DNA from: Rhinopithecus roxellana
Taxonomy: Eukaryota; Chordata; Mammalia; Primates; Cercopithecidae
Assembly: GCF_007565055.1 (NCBI RefSeq)
Contig: NC_044554.1
Coordinates: 143,839,463-143,903,462 of the forward strand
Direction: 5' to 3'
DNA: 64,000 bases
The position numbers and the translations under genes are program-made. Position 1 is the first letter of the stretch. Each line of letters opens with the position of its first letter. Positions 48,101-59,469 of this stretch are shown piece after piece. The notes below the pieces were generated by a model. It was not told the DNA's origin and did no database searches. It saw only the letters and a program-made list of their open reading frames with translations.

Positions 48101-49289
48101 AAGTACAGTTTTCTTAATACTATCATTGATTTACTGTTTAAAATATTTCCCTAAAACACAAAATTACATTAAAATACAGAAGCTGAGAAAGTTCCATCTT
48201 TCCAAATCATTTTACTGGCAGACACAGAAGTAGTTCATTTGAAAATATTAAAACTCTAAAACATGTTAACATAAGCCAAGTTTAATCAAAAGATTATATC
48301 ATATAATATTACACATTAGAGACAACACTAAACACTTATTATAAGGCTGTTTCCATCAAAATATCACACTTAAGGTAAAAATGAAACTTCTGCTACTTAC
48401 AGGTTTTTTTCTAATCTATTACTGCTAATCACAACACAAACTTACGATATAACCATAATCTCCAAGAATGAAATTAACTCCAAGAACGAAAAATCTATAG
48501 AATTTAGAAATATAAAGTGAACTTCAAACTAAAAATACGTTCTGTAGAAGTTACAATCAACTAATAAGTATCATATGCCAGGCTCTATGCTTAGATTAAG
48601 TACAAACAGCAAAGTATAAAGTTCCTCAAAGTTAGTCAAGTTCCAAGGACTTGAAATTTCAGGCAAGTACGTACTTTATCATCACTTTTCACAAAATAAA
48701 AGCCAGTCACCTACAAATGTTTGTATTTCCTTTTTGGACCATGTAGGAATACTTCCCATTGCCCACTAAAATTGTTTCCTATTCTCAGTTCAGCCCATAA
48801 AAATGCCCAATCCAGTCAGTTCCTCACGTCAGGATCCTCACAGTACTTAAAGTGAACAGCTTCAAAAAAGGCATTTCATCAAATCACAAGGTTCAGTATT
48901 TTATGTTCAGTGACACCTACACCTGCAGATGCTACAACACATAACTGGGCTAACCTGGGTCAAGTACCTAGTTGCACCAATTTATTTCTTCCCCTTCAAG
49001 TGTTGGTAGTAAAGGCAAACTCTACTTCTTCAAAAAGTCAGCTTTTTGCAATGCCCATTAGGCACAGAAAAGGGAAACTGATTGGTTCGTCATAGTTGCC
49101 CTACTTCCATTTCAGGTCCAAGTAAAAAAACTATTCCATAGAGAGTAAAAGGGGCCACACGCAAATCAAGGAAGCAGATGCTAAACTGAACTTTGTGATG
49201 ACCACGATTTAAGCGAAAGGTGATGGGTGTGGGGGAGGGGATGACACAACTGAGCCATACAAGCGCAGCTTGAGATAAAAAGTCCACTT
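48101..49289 (-). other. SNX13 intron 1, promoter-proximal
   Basis: AT-rich until about 49.2 kb, then rising GC toward the CpG island. No repeat or exon recognised. Confidence 0.55.
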
Positions 49290-49786
49290 CATGAAGCAGT
49301 CAAAGTAGGCGGTGGGAAACAAACCGGGTCGGGCCGAGCAACAACCCCAGGTTGCTGACCGAGCTCGGAGGCGGAGGGCCCTGGAGCTCAGGGACCGGAG
49401 AAAGGAGACCTCGGGCAAATCACAGGATAACAAGAACCATCAGTAACGTGGAAAGGCCAACGCTGCCACAAAGTAGCGCGTAAGGGGTCACGAAGAAGGG
49501 AGCGATGAGTTAGAAGGCAGTGACAGCAGGAGGGAGACCAGTGCCAGGGGCGAGTGGCAAGTGGCAACTGCGAAAGGCGAGGCACGGGCAGCCGGAGGTG
49601 GTGGGACTCTGTTGAGTCAGCACAGCTCCTACTCTGGGGGCACTTGTAGGATCCCCGCCGCTCCTGGGCCCTGGAGCCCGCGGCGAAGGGTCAGGCCCAC
49701 CTTCCGGAGAGATGATGTTCTCTGACGGGCTGGCGCCGGCCCCTTCCCCATTTCACAGGTAAACACTGGCCACCGTCGCCGCTTAC

Positions 49787-49798
49787 CTCAGTTAGCAT
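49787..49798 (-). CDS. SNX13: SNX13 exon 1, coding part (M-L-T-E)
   Basis: On the minus strand an ATG at 49798-49796 opens four codons (M L T E) that end exactly at a consensus donor, GAG/GTAAGC (donor 49786-49781). The reading frame continues without loss into exon 2. The start sits inside the CpG island. Only 12 coding bases are in this exon, so the rest of exon 1 is 5' UTR running right into roughly 49.8-50.0 kb; its exact transcription start cannot be read from sequence. The remembered human protein also begins MLTE, which fixes this ATG over the upstream ATGs at 49842 and 49986. Confidence 0.93.
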
Positions 49799-49827
49799 TA
49801 TTACACCCCGGGGAAGTGAGGTCCTCC

Positions 49828-49986
49828 CTAGCCTCGCCTCATGGCAACAGCCGTAGCAGCAGCGAAAACTGCTCGGGCCGCCGCCAACGGCGGCAACTGC
49901 TCATTCAGTCCTCTCCCGGGCGGCGGCTTTACTCGGCTTCGCTGGCTTCCCCCCGGCCCGGTCGCTTGCGACGGACGCGCCGCCAT
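49828..49986 (-). other. Upstream ORF(s) in SNX13 5' UTR region
   Basis: An ATG inside the YY1 motif (49986-49984) opens a 52-codon frame (starting MAARPSQATG) that ends at TAG 49830-49828, 29 bases before the SNX13 start codon. A second in-frame ATG at 49842-49840 gives a five-codon version (MRRG-stop). Whether either is in the mRNA depends on the start site. If included they would lower SNX13 translation or require reinitiation. The peptide matches nothing I know. Confidence 0.4.
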
Positions 49987-49989
49987 CTT
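49979..49989 (-). promoter_or_regulatory. YY1 binding motif
   Basis: Read on the minus strand this is AAGATGGCGGC, the canonical YY1 site. Such sites often lie just downstream of the transcription start in TATA-less CpG promoters and point in the direction of transcription. That would place the main SNX13 start just to the right, around 49.99-50.05 kb. The ATG within the motif would then begin an upstream open frame. Confidence 0.7.
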
Positions 49990-50029
49990 GGAAGAGCGAC
50001 GTCCGCGTCTCGCTGCAACGTGCGCTCCC

Positions 50030-50034
50030 ATTGG
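50030..50034 (-). promoter_or_regulatory. CCAAT box (NF-Y type)
   Basis: CCAAT on the minus strand in the context of GCCAATGGGAGC, about 40-50 bp right of the YY1 motif. This position and orientation suit an NF-Y site upstream of SNX13 transcription starts. Assignment is by motif only. Confidence 0.5.
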
Positions 50035-50379
50035 CAGGCGGAGGGGCTGCCGGCGTCTCGTGACCGTCTCCATAGCGCCGGCGCGCGGAAAAGCGGAGGC
50101 GGGCGCTCGGCAGTCGACTTGGAGTTGGTAGTTGGCTTGGTGGTGGCTTGGAGGACCCTGGGGCAGGGGGCCTGGGCCAACTTGGGACCACTGGGAGTGC
50201 AGAGGGGCCCCAGCGCCCTAACCTCCTGGGAAGAGACGTGCGCGCCCTTGGGGCCGGCGCATCCTCCGCCGCCCACTAGGGTTGGCTGGCCCTGGGGAGG
50301 GGAGAGAATGCGAGAGGCCGACACTTCGACTGATGGCCCTGCTGCTGGTCTCGGGGACAAGGCGGCAGATTTCCTGTAG

Positions 50380-50774
50380 AAAAACTTCCCTCTCGCGTTT
50401 CACTGGCCCCGCGGCGACCGAAGAGTTGGGGTTCGGCTTTCTTCTGGGATTTAAGTGTTACTTGAAACAGCTCCCTACGCTACCCTTTTCTCCTAAACTT
50501 TGACAGAAACTTTCCTTTGTCCCTACCAATCCTCAGTGAGTTCTTTACAGTGGTCCGAGACAGGTTGTAGATATGATACGGCTTATCGGCTTTACCCCGA
50601 TCCTAGCAGAGTTAGGACTGTCGCTGATGTGATTGGCCAGCACCTGCCTAACAATGAAGGTTTAGTTATGCTACAAGTAAGACACCTCAAAGAAAATGTA
50701 AAACAGGCTGTACGTTTTACCTGCTATCTCCACAGGTTTACTGGTTTCTTAATACAATATGCTTGTATATCAAG
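50380..50774 (+). other. Candidate first exon of a divergent transcript
   Basis: To the right of the CpG island there is repeat-free sequence ending at a strong donor-like site, ATCAAG/GTGAGC, with the GT at 50775. Divergent noncoding transcripts commonly leave such promoters. A 92-codon open frame (50500-50778) runs across the area but its product is unlike any family I recognise and is probably chance. I cannot identify a downstream exon, so this remains a proposal. Confidence 0.25.
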
Positions 50775-51839
50775 GTGAGCAAATTTCAGCAAATGTCGTT
50801 GTAAATAGTCCCAACTTAAATGGAATTGAACTCTAGAACTCAATGTGCATAGAAGTCCCTGAGACTGACGCCATTCTAGATCTACCACTAGATGGTTTGC
50901 GATGTACAGAATTAAAGGCAGTCACTTCTACCTGAATTGTAATGAAAGTAGTTTACCTGAACATGCTGGGAAAGTGTGCTACCCTGTTTTATATTAGAAA
51001 CCAGTTTCCAAGTAAATTGAAAAGTAAATTTTCAGATTTGACATTAAAAACACCTCTATGTCATTCTTACAAGAGGTACAAATGCTTTTTAGAAAACTAA
51101 AGCCAGGAGTTTCTTCCCTTTTACCAGAATCTTTTCCCTCCATTTAACAGTAGTACTATTGTGCTAAATGAAATTTACTTAATACATTACTCTTATATTC
51201 TCAAAACAATAAGGGCATGACAAACCTTGTATTATCTCTATTGTGTCAAGGAAACAAAACAGTTCATTTAAGCAGTCATGCAAAAAATTCAAGAAAAACT
51301 GGTTTTGTTCAATTCAACTAATTGAAGCAAAGTAGTTTTTCTTTTTGTTTTAATCTGCATTTTGTACATCTTTTCCACATTGCTGAACCAGCAAAATTCT
51401 GACCTCTGCAATACAATAAAATGTGTTACTGATATTGACAGATTACACCACGAATAGAAAATTAGCGTGGAAATCCTACCTGGACTGAGGTATCAAAGGA
51501 AACCAAGAGATACTAGAGACAACAAGGAACCTGGAAAAAGATAGTATTCCAACCTGTAAATAAGAAAACAGAGAAGGAGGCTCATGAATATTTAAGACAC
51601 CAGCTAGTGAATTAAAACTGCAATGTAGTTGTCTGGCTTGAGTGTTCGGTTTTATTCACTATATCTTTTTATCTTTACTAGAAGCAAGGCATTTCATTTA
51701 TTTTAAAGGTGGTAAATTAAGTGTTGACACTTGAGGTTTGAACCAATCTGTGATGTGACATAAAGATGCCTTTAACATTCAGAAGTTTGTCTACAGACTT
51801 AAGAGGAAACCAAAAGTATTAGCTCTTCCAATGGCTTCC
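50775..51839. other. Upstream intergenic sequence
   Basis: Ordinary AT-rich sequence right of the SNX13 promoter. No repeat family or gene recognised. Confidence 0.5.
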
Positions 51840-52400
51840 TAATTTTCTCAGCCAGAGTCTTTTCTGCAACCTAAAAATTCAATGCTAGCTGGCCTCACAA
51901 GTCCTACCTCACCTCCACCCCTCTGACCTCATTTCTGCTATGCACTTTGTTCCAGCTACACAGTCCTGCTCCCTGCTTCTATAACACCAAAGCATCTCCT
52001 TGCCCTGAGGCCCTTGCGCTGTGTATAGTTTCTGTCTGGAAAGATCTTTCCACCAAATACCTGCATGGCTAGATCTTCCACTTCTGTCCAATCTTTGCTT
52101 AAAAGTCATCTTTTTTCAAAGAAGCCTACCCTAATCATCTCATTTAAAATATTGCCCCTTCCCCAGAATCATCCCTTCCTTGCTTCTGTTTTTTTCATAG
52201 TACTTACCTTCTAACACCGTCATTTTCTATTTTTATTTTCTATTGCCTTCCCTCCACTAGAATGTTAGCTCCACAAGATCGGGGATTTTTTTTTTTTTTT
52301 TCATTTTGTTGAATGTTTTCTTAGTACCTAAAATACTCAAATAGTAGATGGCACAGAGTAGATGCTCAATAAATATTTCTTAATAAATGAATGGATGAAT
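51840..52400 (+). repeat. L2 LINE 3' fragment
   Basis: AAGCATCTCCTTGCCCTGAG, TTTCAAAGAAGCCTACCCTA, CACTAGAATGTTAGCTCCAC, then GTAGATGCTCAATAAATATTT and GAATGGATGAATG are L2 3' landmarks in order. A T run (52289-52302) is internal. Confidence 0.8.
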
Positions 52401-52564
52401 GATTGCCTAAAAGATACCAAAAGGAAAAGACCTAATTAAAACTATTTTAAAAACAAAATCCTTGGTGTTGAAAGATTAAATTATTTAAAAATAGGCCATT
52501 GTGTGTTCTTTTCCAATTAATAGGGACATCACTTCTGCCACTAGAATGTTAAAAGTGTGTGACA

Positions 52565-52844
52565 GGCTGGGCGCAGTGGCTCACGCCGGTAATCCCAGAA
52601 CTTTGGGAGGCCGAGGCGGGTGGATCACGAGGTCAGGAGATCGAGACCATCCTGGCTAAGACGGTGGAACCCCCCCTCTCTACTAAAAATACAAAAAATT
52701 AGCCGGGTATGGTGGCGGGTGCCTGTAGTCCCAGCTATTCAGGAGGCTGAGGCAGGAGAATGGCATAAACCCGGGAGGCAGAGCTTGCAGTGAACCGAGA
52801 TGGCGCCACTGCACTCCACCCTGGGCGAGAGCGAGACTCCGTCT

Positions 52845-52879
<35 letters not shown>
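52565..52879 (+). mobile_element. AluY
   Basis: Full AluY-like copy with about 35 A residues at the end. AGTGTGTGACA at 52554-52564 and 52880-52890 is the target duplication. Confidence 0.95.
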
Positions 52880-52880
<1 letters not shown>

Positions 52881-52972
52881 GTGTGTGACAATTGTTACTT
52901 CCACTAGAATGCTACAGAAAACTTTATGACAAAATTGTGAGCTATACCTTTTCCTTCACCTTTGTGTCTTCT

Positions 52973-53107
52973 ATTTTTTTTTTAATTTTGTAGAGATGTG
53001 TTCTCACTATGTTGCCAGACTAGTCTTTGGATTCCTGGCCTCAAGGATCCTCAGGCTTTGACCTCTGAAAGTACTGGGATTGCAGGCATGAGCCACCACA
53101 CCTGACC
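52973..53107 (-). mobile_element. Alu monomer, antisense
   Basis: One arm only, from a T run through ATGTGTTCTCACTATGTTGC to GAGCCACCACACCTGACC; FLAM-like, diverged. Confidence 0.82.
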
Positions 53108-56100
53108 TCCTTCACTTTCTTAAATACATCTTGGGCAGGAGTCAAAGTTAATTTACTAGTAAGGGAAGCAACAAAGTGATTAAGGTATACTATATAAGAG
53201 AGTTATGGAAATTAAGGAGTTATATAGTTGGAAAAGAGAATGCTTATAGACACAGCTAGCTTTTAAAAAAAAAAAAAGCACCTAATTTGATACAGATTCA
53301 GATACAGATTCAATGTCTTAAAACCATCCTACTCCTATCTGTTGTTACAGAGGAAACCTGGGACAGGGTGATCTGAAATGCCTGGTTCTTTGGCTATCAG
53401 AAATTAAAACAGCAAGCTAGCTTAAGAAGCACGTGACTATTACTGCAAAAGGTTTGATTCCTCAACAGCCATGTCCAATCTGTCTGATTAACACAGGAAA
53501 GCATGACAAAAAGAGGTAAGAGGCAAAAATCGAGTGTAAGATGTTTTTAAACAAGCCACTGCCAGTGATTTCTAAACCTACAAGCAAAGATTCGGAATAT
53601 CCAAGTTGCCTGTTTTTAAATTTTGAAGCAAAAACAATTTATTCTACATATTCAGGTTGTCACCAATTGGCTCTAACTGCTTTTTGAGAAACAGGAAGAG
53701 TATGCCTTTGACCTCCTAGGCAAATTGCATCTAGCAAACATTTATCTCATTTAATCTTTTGATGTCTTAAAGCATTCTATTAACTCTAGTTTCTTCATAA
53801 TGCAATATTATCAGTGTCATCTACCATCTCTACTGAACATTAAATACTATATACTCATTTACAAGGACTGGTGTCAAAGCCTGCAAATTGGTATTGAAAT
53901 AATGCATTGACAACAGAGAAGACATCCTAAGAACAGATAAGAGTTGGATGTCCTCATTCTTTTTACAGCTTTAATAGGGCAATAGTAAGCAGAAATCTCA
54001 GGGCATTTAAGAGTACTCTGAAGTCTAGCCCAGCATGTGCTTTTTTCTTGCATGATACTTTTTGAGGCAATTTTGAGCCAACTCAAGACAGAAAGACAGA
54101 AGCAGAAATAATATGAGGCTTTACTAACAAATACAGCCATAACAAAATAATAATGTACACAAATGTCTTCAATATTAGCTCCACAATGCAAAGATGTAAA
54201 TAGAAAGAACCGCATTATAAATTTGTAAAAGTCTACAAAATAATTAAGTATTACTACATCAGTGACACCTCAGTCAATCATTTTGAAAACAAAAATTTAG
54301 AGCCCTTTCAAACATTTAATTCTTAATTATGGCTACTGTTTTTCAGTATCTATTATGGGCCAGGCACTGGTGGTAGACATTTTGCATGTATTATATTTAA
54401 CATTTGAAAAAGACCATTACGGTAGATCTTACTACTACCCTTAGAAGCCACTAGAGGTTTAGTAATTTAGTATTTCCTTTTAATATACTCCCATCAATGT
54501 GGTATGGTTTTTCATTTGGTTAGTTTTGTTTTTAAGTACATGCTTACTTTCTAGTACTATAAGATGCCCTGGGGTCATCATGCCCCAGGTCTAGAATCAG
54601 CCATATGTTTCAGAAATCTTGGTTTCTTTTGTTGGAGAATGGTGTCAGAAACCAAAATCTAGGCTCAAGAAGTGCTATTTGCTGCTTGGGTGTCATTTCT
54701 TTTAAGACCTGGTAGCTGACAGAGCAAGGAATTAACTACTTGTATACTAACCCATGTATATATACCTATGTATAAATATTTCAGCATGTAATCATTTGTA
54801 TTTATATTAAGCTAAACATGAATTCATACTGGTATCCAACTCTAATCCATTATCAGATGGATCATTCTAGTCTCTTCCCCTTGCTTATCTGTATGTAATT
54901 TCCACTTTGACAGTGAGAAACCTGACACCTAACATCTACCATCCATTTACTTAATTGTTCAGTTTCAAAATACATACATAGCAATTTCAGAATTGTTAAC
55001 CCATACCCCCATGGGAAACAAATTTATCAACTAGAGTACATTGCCTGTGTGCAGTTCCTTCAGTATAGACCAATTCCTTATAGACCAATCATTCCCAAAG
55101 TCACTTAGTTCAGCACTTTTTCTCCCAACCCTTTCATTGAGGTTGTTTCGTACATTTGTGATACATTTAAATTCTCTTGTCAAAGTCAGCATTCTTTCCT
55201 GAGATTTGCCTACCTCCTAAATGATTTGATTTTTAATTTGCATACATTTTCACTCTTTGTGCTGCAAAGTTCTACAAGTTCTGACAAATGCATTATGTCA
55301 TGTCTCCACCATTATAGTATCATACAGAATAGTTTCATAGCCCTAAAACATAAAGGAAAAGAGAAGTACGTAACAAAATTGCTTTTACATGTTTATCTGT
55401 AGACCCAAACAACTGATCATTGTATTGAATAAACTTCACTTGAATCAGAGATATTTATATTGATAAATAATATATAATCGATTTCTCTGTAATACCTAGT
55501 TACCTAATACTTGTTAAAGTCTTACCATATGCTAGTAGCTGTTCTAAGTGCTTCACAGCAATCCTATAAGATAGGAACTGTTATTTCCATTTTACAAATG
55601 AGTAAACTGAGGCTCAGAGGGTTAAAATTTTTTGCTGAAGTTTACACAGCTAGTAGAAGAGCCAATATTTAAAGAAAAAATGATACATTTATACATAACT
55701 GTATATATGTGTAAGCTTATCTATATGTATGTATATATGTCATGTGAAGTTGTATGATACAGAATTGTGTGTATAATGTATCAAGTATATTAATTGAGCT
55801 AACTTTAAGAACTAAAAATTTTCAACCATCTTTGTCCTTCATTTTTTATGTGAATCGTAAATGTTGTGGTGGGTCCTTGAACTCCTGTTTTTGCCTTTAG
55901 CCAAAGGAGGAAATGAGAAAAGGAATCAGTACTCATAGATGAAGCTTAATACATGCCTGTATTTAAGGCTTACCTCAGCTAGTTTCATTTTTACAGAAGG
56001 GTGAAATCAAAGGCTTTCATTATATTGCTTCCTGTTTTACTATTTTAACAACAAAGGTAAAATAATAAGATTATTCTAAGAATTACTGTTGTTTTTAAAT

Positions 56101-58447
56101 GATAATATGTTAATTTGCACAGTTAATTTGGCATGCCTTCACCCTTGCATATATGGTGATCTTTTTGTTTTGAATGAAAATTTTAAATTGAAAACTGTTT
56201 ATAATAAATGTACATACAATTAAATGGAAGAGACGTTACACACATGCCCCACAATATTGGCTGTGGAATAAAAAGAATAAAAGTCTGGAAAGATTTGCAC
56301 TGTGGCCTTGCCTTTGCTATAAAATGAGATTAAACCTTGGAAATGAAAGATCACCATTTGTTGAGCTTCAGTTTCCTTTTCTGTAAAGTAATGACATTGA
56401 AACATATAATTAGAGTAACCCGAATATACTGTCTACATTAATATGGTGGGTTGTTATTGTAGTCATTGGACAATGCCTTGTGGCTCAAGATCAAATGCTT
56501 CGTAAGGTTTCTTTTTGTGTTAAAACTGTTATAGTTAGTGAAAGTAAGTTGCAGTTCATTTTCTTATCACTTTCCTTCAACAAACATATGCATCATCACC
56601 TTTTTACAAAAACCTTGCTACCAAGCAGTGGCACAGACTACTGTGAACTATTTTGCGTATGGTAATGAACTCCTCGAATTACCACCTTTCTATTTAAAAT
56701 GAGACACCTCCTACCTTATAATGGCCATATGTGCAAATGAACAGAAAAATCAGCAAAAATGTCAAGAAAAGTCCTGGTGTATAAAAACAAATCAAATTAT
56801 CAAATAAAAAGCATATAAAATCAGGCTATTTATTCTTGAAATCTATGGAATGTTCACTTAATCTGGATGGATAAGATTTGTATTCTGTCTTGTTCACTAA
56901 ATCAGCAAAATGCTGAGGGCTTCACGTTTTATTTTTAAAAATAGATGTCCTTTTCGAGTTTTCCTGTTGCTGGGGAAGTGTTCTTGCTGTTGCTAACAGA
57001 GAGCTAAATGTTCTGCTTTGAATGGGATGTGTTTGTTTTTATTGGTAGAAGTGGCAGAAAAATGAATGAAGGAATCCATGTTTTTAGCTGTGTTTCTTTA
57101 AGTGAGATGTCTGCCTTCTGGGTGGAGGTACCCTATTGGCTATTTACCAGATAATCCGTCTATAGAATCATAGAATATGCTCTTTTGTTTACATATTATT
57201 TTATTCATTAAATCTTAAATGGGCTAGCTATTCAAATTTAGAGATCATAAGGTTATGGAATTCATATCAGGAACATCGATTATCGCTCAATATCTAGTGG
57301 TTAGAAGGTGCACAGAAGATATTTAAACCCTTTACCTTTTTGCCTAATGTAATTTAGCCTCAAAAAAAAGGGAAGAAAAATAGATAAGATCTGGCTTTTT
57401 CTTTAAATCTTTTGATTATATAATTAAAATACAAGCCATTTTTTTCTTAATCTTTATATATTACTCTTTGCTCTATTTACCACAGGAAACTGATGGGAGA
57501 AATATCACAGACGAAATATTACAAAATATTACTTTGGTATATACTGTGCTTAAAACTGCATGGAAAAACAGTAGTTCTTCTGGCTATCCCAACCTTACAT
57601 AGGAATTACAGTATTACTTTTTAATGTAATTTATTGCCCTAAAATTAAGTTCTATATTATTATGATTTTAATTGTGTTGTAGTACTCTGTAAAAGATTGT
57701 TGATTTCATAAACAAGAGCTTTTACCTTGTTTGAAGTTGCGTCTGTTCTGAGTAATTCATTGAACTTTATGGTTATGCCAAAAAATTTGGTAATGCTGAA
57801 ACTCTACACTGTGAAAATATAATTGAGTTTCTAAATTTCATGTTTGTCTTTAGGGTAAAGTTGTTAATCTGTGAGTCATTGGTTTATGGGGAGGAGGCAA
57901 TATTTCATAATAGCTCTCTAAATCTATCTGTAGCATGACGATGCTATGTGTTCACCTAATCATTTCATTTTCCTCATTGATAATGAAAGAGATTACATGC
58001 TCTACCTATCTGGTTAGGGTGGTCTAACTAGCTTAAATCAAAGGAGTGTAGCAATCCTCCCCTCTGTCCATCTTCCAAGGTGACCTTGGATGCTGCAGAT
58101 TGAGATAATAGAAACTCAAACTGGAAGGAACCACACAGGGGAACCCATCTACTAGATCAGGAAAAAAATACCTTTGGACTTTGCATGAGTGACAAATTCT
58201 TTTATTATTATGGGTGGTTGTTACAGCAGCTGGCAATATATGCCCTAAATAAAACACCCTCTAACTCTATTTTCTGAGAATAGAAAGTTTCTAACCTAAG
58301 GAATGTTTGCCCTCTTTTTCCCCCCACCCCTCAGGATCAGGGGACTGTTTTAATTAAGTGATATTACTTAAGTAGATCTCCAATTGATATACAATCTTCT
58401 AAGGACTATGGCCTTAATAAATCATGTCGTAGGTGTTATAGATTAGA

Positions 58448-58449
<2 letters not shown>
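53108..58449. other. Repeat-poor intergenic stretch
   Basis: Over 5 kb upstream of SNX13 with few interspersed repeats. MIR-like pieces occur near 54330-54460 and 55510-55670 (the latter with CATTTTACAAATGAGTAAAC and GAGGCTCAGAGGG). No exon or RNA gene recognised. Such repeat-poor sequence can hold conserved regulatory DNA but nothing here proves it. Confidence 0.5.
55510..55670 (-). repeat. MIR fragment
   Basis: TTCTAAGTGCTTCACAGCAA, GTAAACTGAGGCTCAGAGGG and TTACACAGCTAGTAGAAGAGC follow the MIR complement closely. Confidence 0.8.
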
Positions 58450-58486
<37 letters not shown>

Positions 58487-58490
58487 CACA
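58450..58490 (+). repeat. (CA)n microsatellite
   Basis: About 20 AC units with one CG interruption near 58480. Confidence 0.95.
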
Positions 58491-58535
58491 GATTAAGATT
58501 TCTGGGTCAAAAGGGTGACCTCAAAACCCTGCTCT

Positions 58536-58847
58536 GGTTGGGCGTGGTGGCTCACACCTGTAATCCCAGCACTTTGGGAGGCCGAGGTGGGTGGATCACT
58601 TCAGGTCAAGAGTTCAAGACCAGCCTGACCAACATGGTGAAACCCTGTCTCTACTAAAAAAAAAAATACAAAATTAGCTGAGCGTGGTGGCACACACTTG
58701 TAATCCCAGCTACTTGTGAGGCTGAGGCAGGAGAATTGCTTGAATCCGAGAGGCGGAGGTTACAGTGAGCCGAGGTCGCGCCGTTGCATTCCAGCCTAGA
58801 CAACAAGAGCAAAACTCCGTCTAAAAAAGCAAAAAAAAAAAAAAAAA
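58536..58847 (+). mobile_element. Alu (AluS-like)
   Basis: Full dimeric Alu. Preceded by ACCCTGCTC and followed by ACCCTACTC, a target duplication with one change. Confidence 0.94.
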
Positions 58848-59169
58848 TACCCTACTCCAACCAGGTCACGCAGAAAAGAAAACCAAGGAAGCAATGAATA
58901 GCAATAAGGATGAATAAGAGAGTTACGAACCAGAAACAGGGAACATCCTGAGAAACTCTCCAGAGAGTTCCAGTAGCTAATATAATCCAAGGATGTGGTC
59001 AAACTGGAAACTAAGGGAGTACACGTAGGTGTTTTGCTTAGGAATCTGCATCAAAGAATAACTCAAATCACCTGGATTGGGGCAGATTTTGCCCTGGGGA
59101 TGTTTGAGAGGTGCTTCTCACCTCTGACAGTCACCCATGCTGACAGTTTACTTGGGTGAACAAGGGAAC

Positions 59170-59330
59170 TAATGCTTATTGAATGCCTCCTCTGTGCCAG
59201 GCACATTATGTACCTTGTTACCTTTAAACTTCATGGGGTAAGTATTGCTGGCCCCATTAACAAGGAAATAAAGACTCAGATGGATAATTTGCCCAGGAGT
59301 TATCTGCCGATAACTGGCAAATCAATTTGA
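59170..59330 (-). repeat. MIR fragment
   Basis: ATGCCTCCTCTGTGCCAGGCAC, then ACTTCATGGGGTAAGTATTG and AAGACTCAGATGGAT follow the MIR complement. Confidence 0.65.
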
Positions 59331-59469
59331 GTGTAGATTTTTTTTTTTTTCACTTGGAACTTACTCTTTTTTCTGTAAGCTCTTACAAGTTGAATCTCAG
59401 TTCTAGGAGTTAGTACACCTTTTGAATCCCAATAAAAACCTATCTCCTTTTCCAGAGCATGTTTTCCTT

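Larger units (their letters stand above)
563..49798 (-). other. SNX13: SNX13 gene, 5' part (start codon to exon 5)
   Basis: Five exons on the minus strand (49798-49787, 7589-7477, 3608-3506, 1821-1732, 684-563) join in frame to 146 complete codons plus two bases, with GT donors and AG acceptors at every junction. The protein begins MLTE, continues with a strongly hydrophobic stretch (about residues 9-53) and then KCLEEMKREARTIKIDRR, which I recognise as sorting nexin 13. SNX13 is an RGS-PX family protein (TM hairpin, PXA, RGS, PX, PXC order, about 950 residues). It is anchored in the ER, binds phosphoinositides on endosomes, was reported as a GTPase-activating protein for G-alpha-s, and takes part in ER-endosome/lysosome contacts and lipid or cholesterol handling. 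Only the hairpin and the first part of PXA are encoded here; RGS and PX exons lie beyond the left edge. Intron sizes are 42197, 3868, 1684 and 1047 bp. No disabling change is visible. Confidence 0.96.
49290..50420. promoter_or_regulatory. CpG-island promoter of SNX13
   Basis: A sharp switch from AT-rich sequence to GC-rich sequence with many CpG dinucleotides occurs at about 49.3 kb and reverts near 50.4 kb. It contains SNX13 exon 1 (minus strand), a YY1-type site and an inverted CCAAT box, and no obvious TATA box. These are the signs of a housekeeping promoter with dispersed starts. The island extends about 600 bp beyond the coding start, enough to also drive transcription to the right. Long open frames within it on both strands (for example 49816-50379) are expected from low stop-codon frequency in GC-rich DNA and match no protein I know. 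Confidence 0.9.

Noticed and set aside
49816..50379. 187-codon plus-strand open frame, and several minus-strand frames, across the CpG island
   Set aside because: GC-rich DNA has few stop codons. The frames overlap one another on both strands, match no known protein and lie over promoter and 5' UTR sequence.
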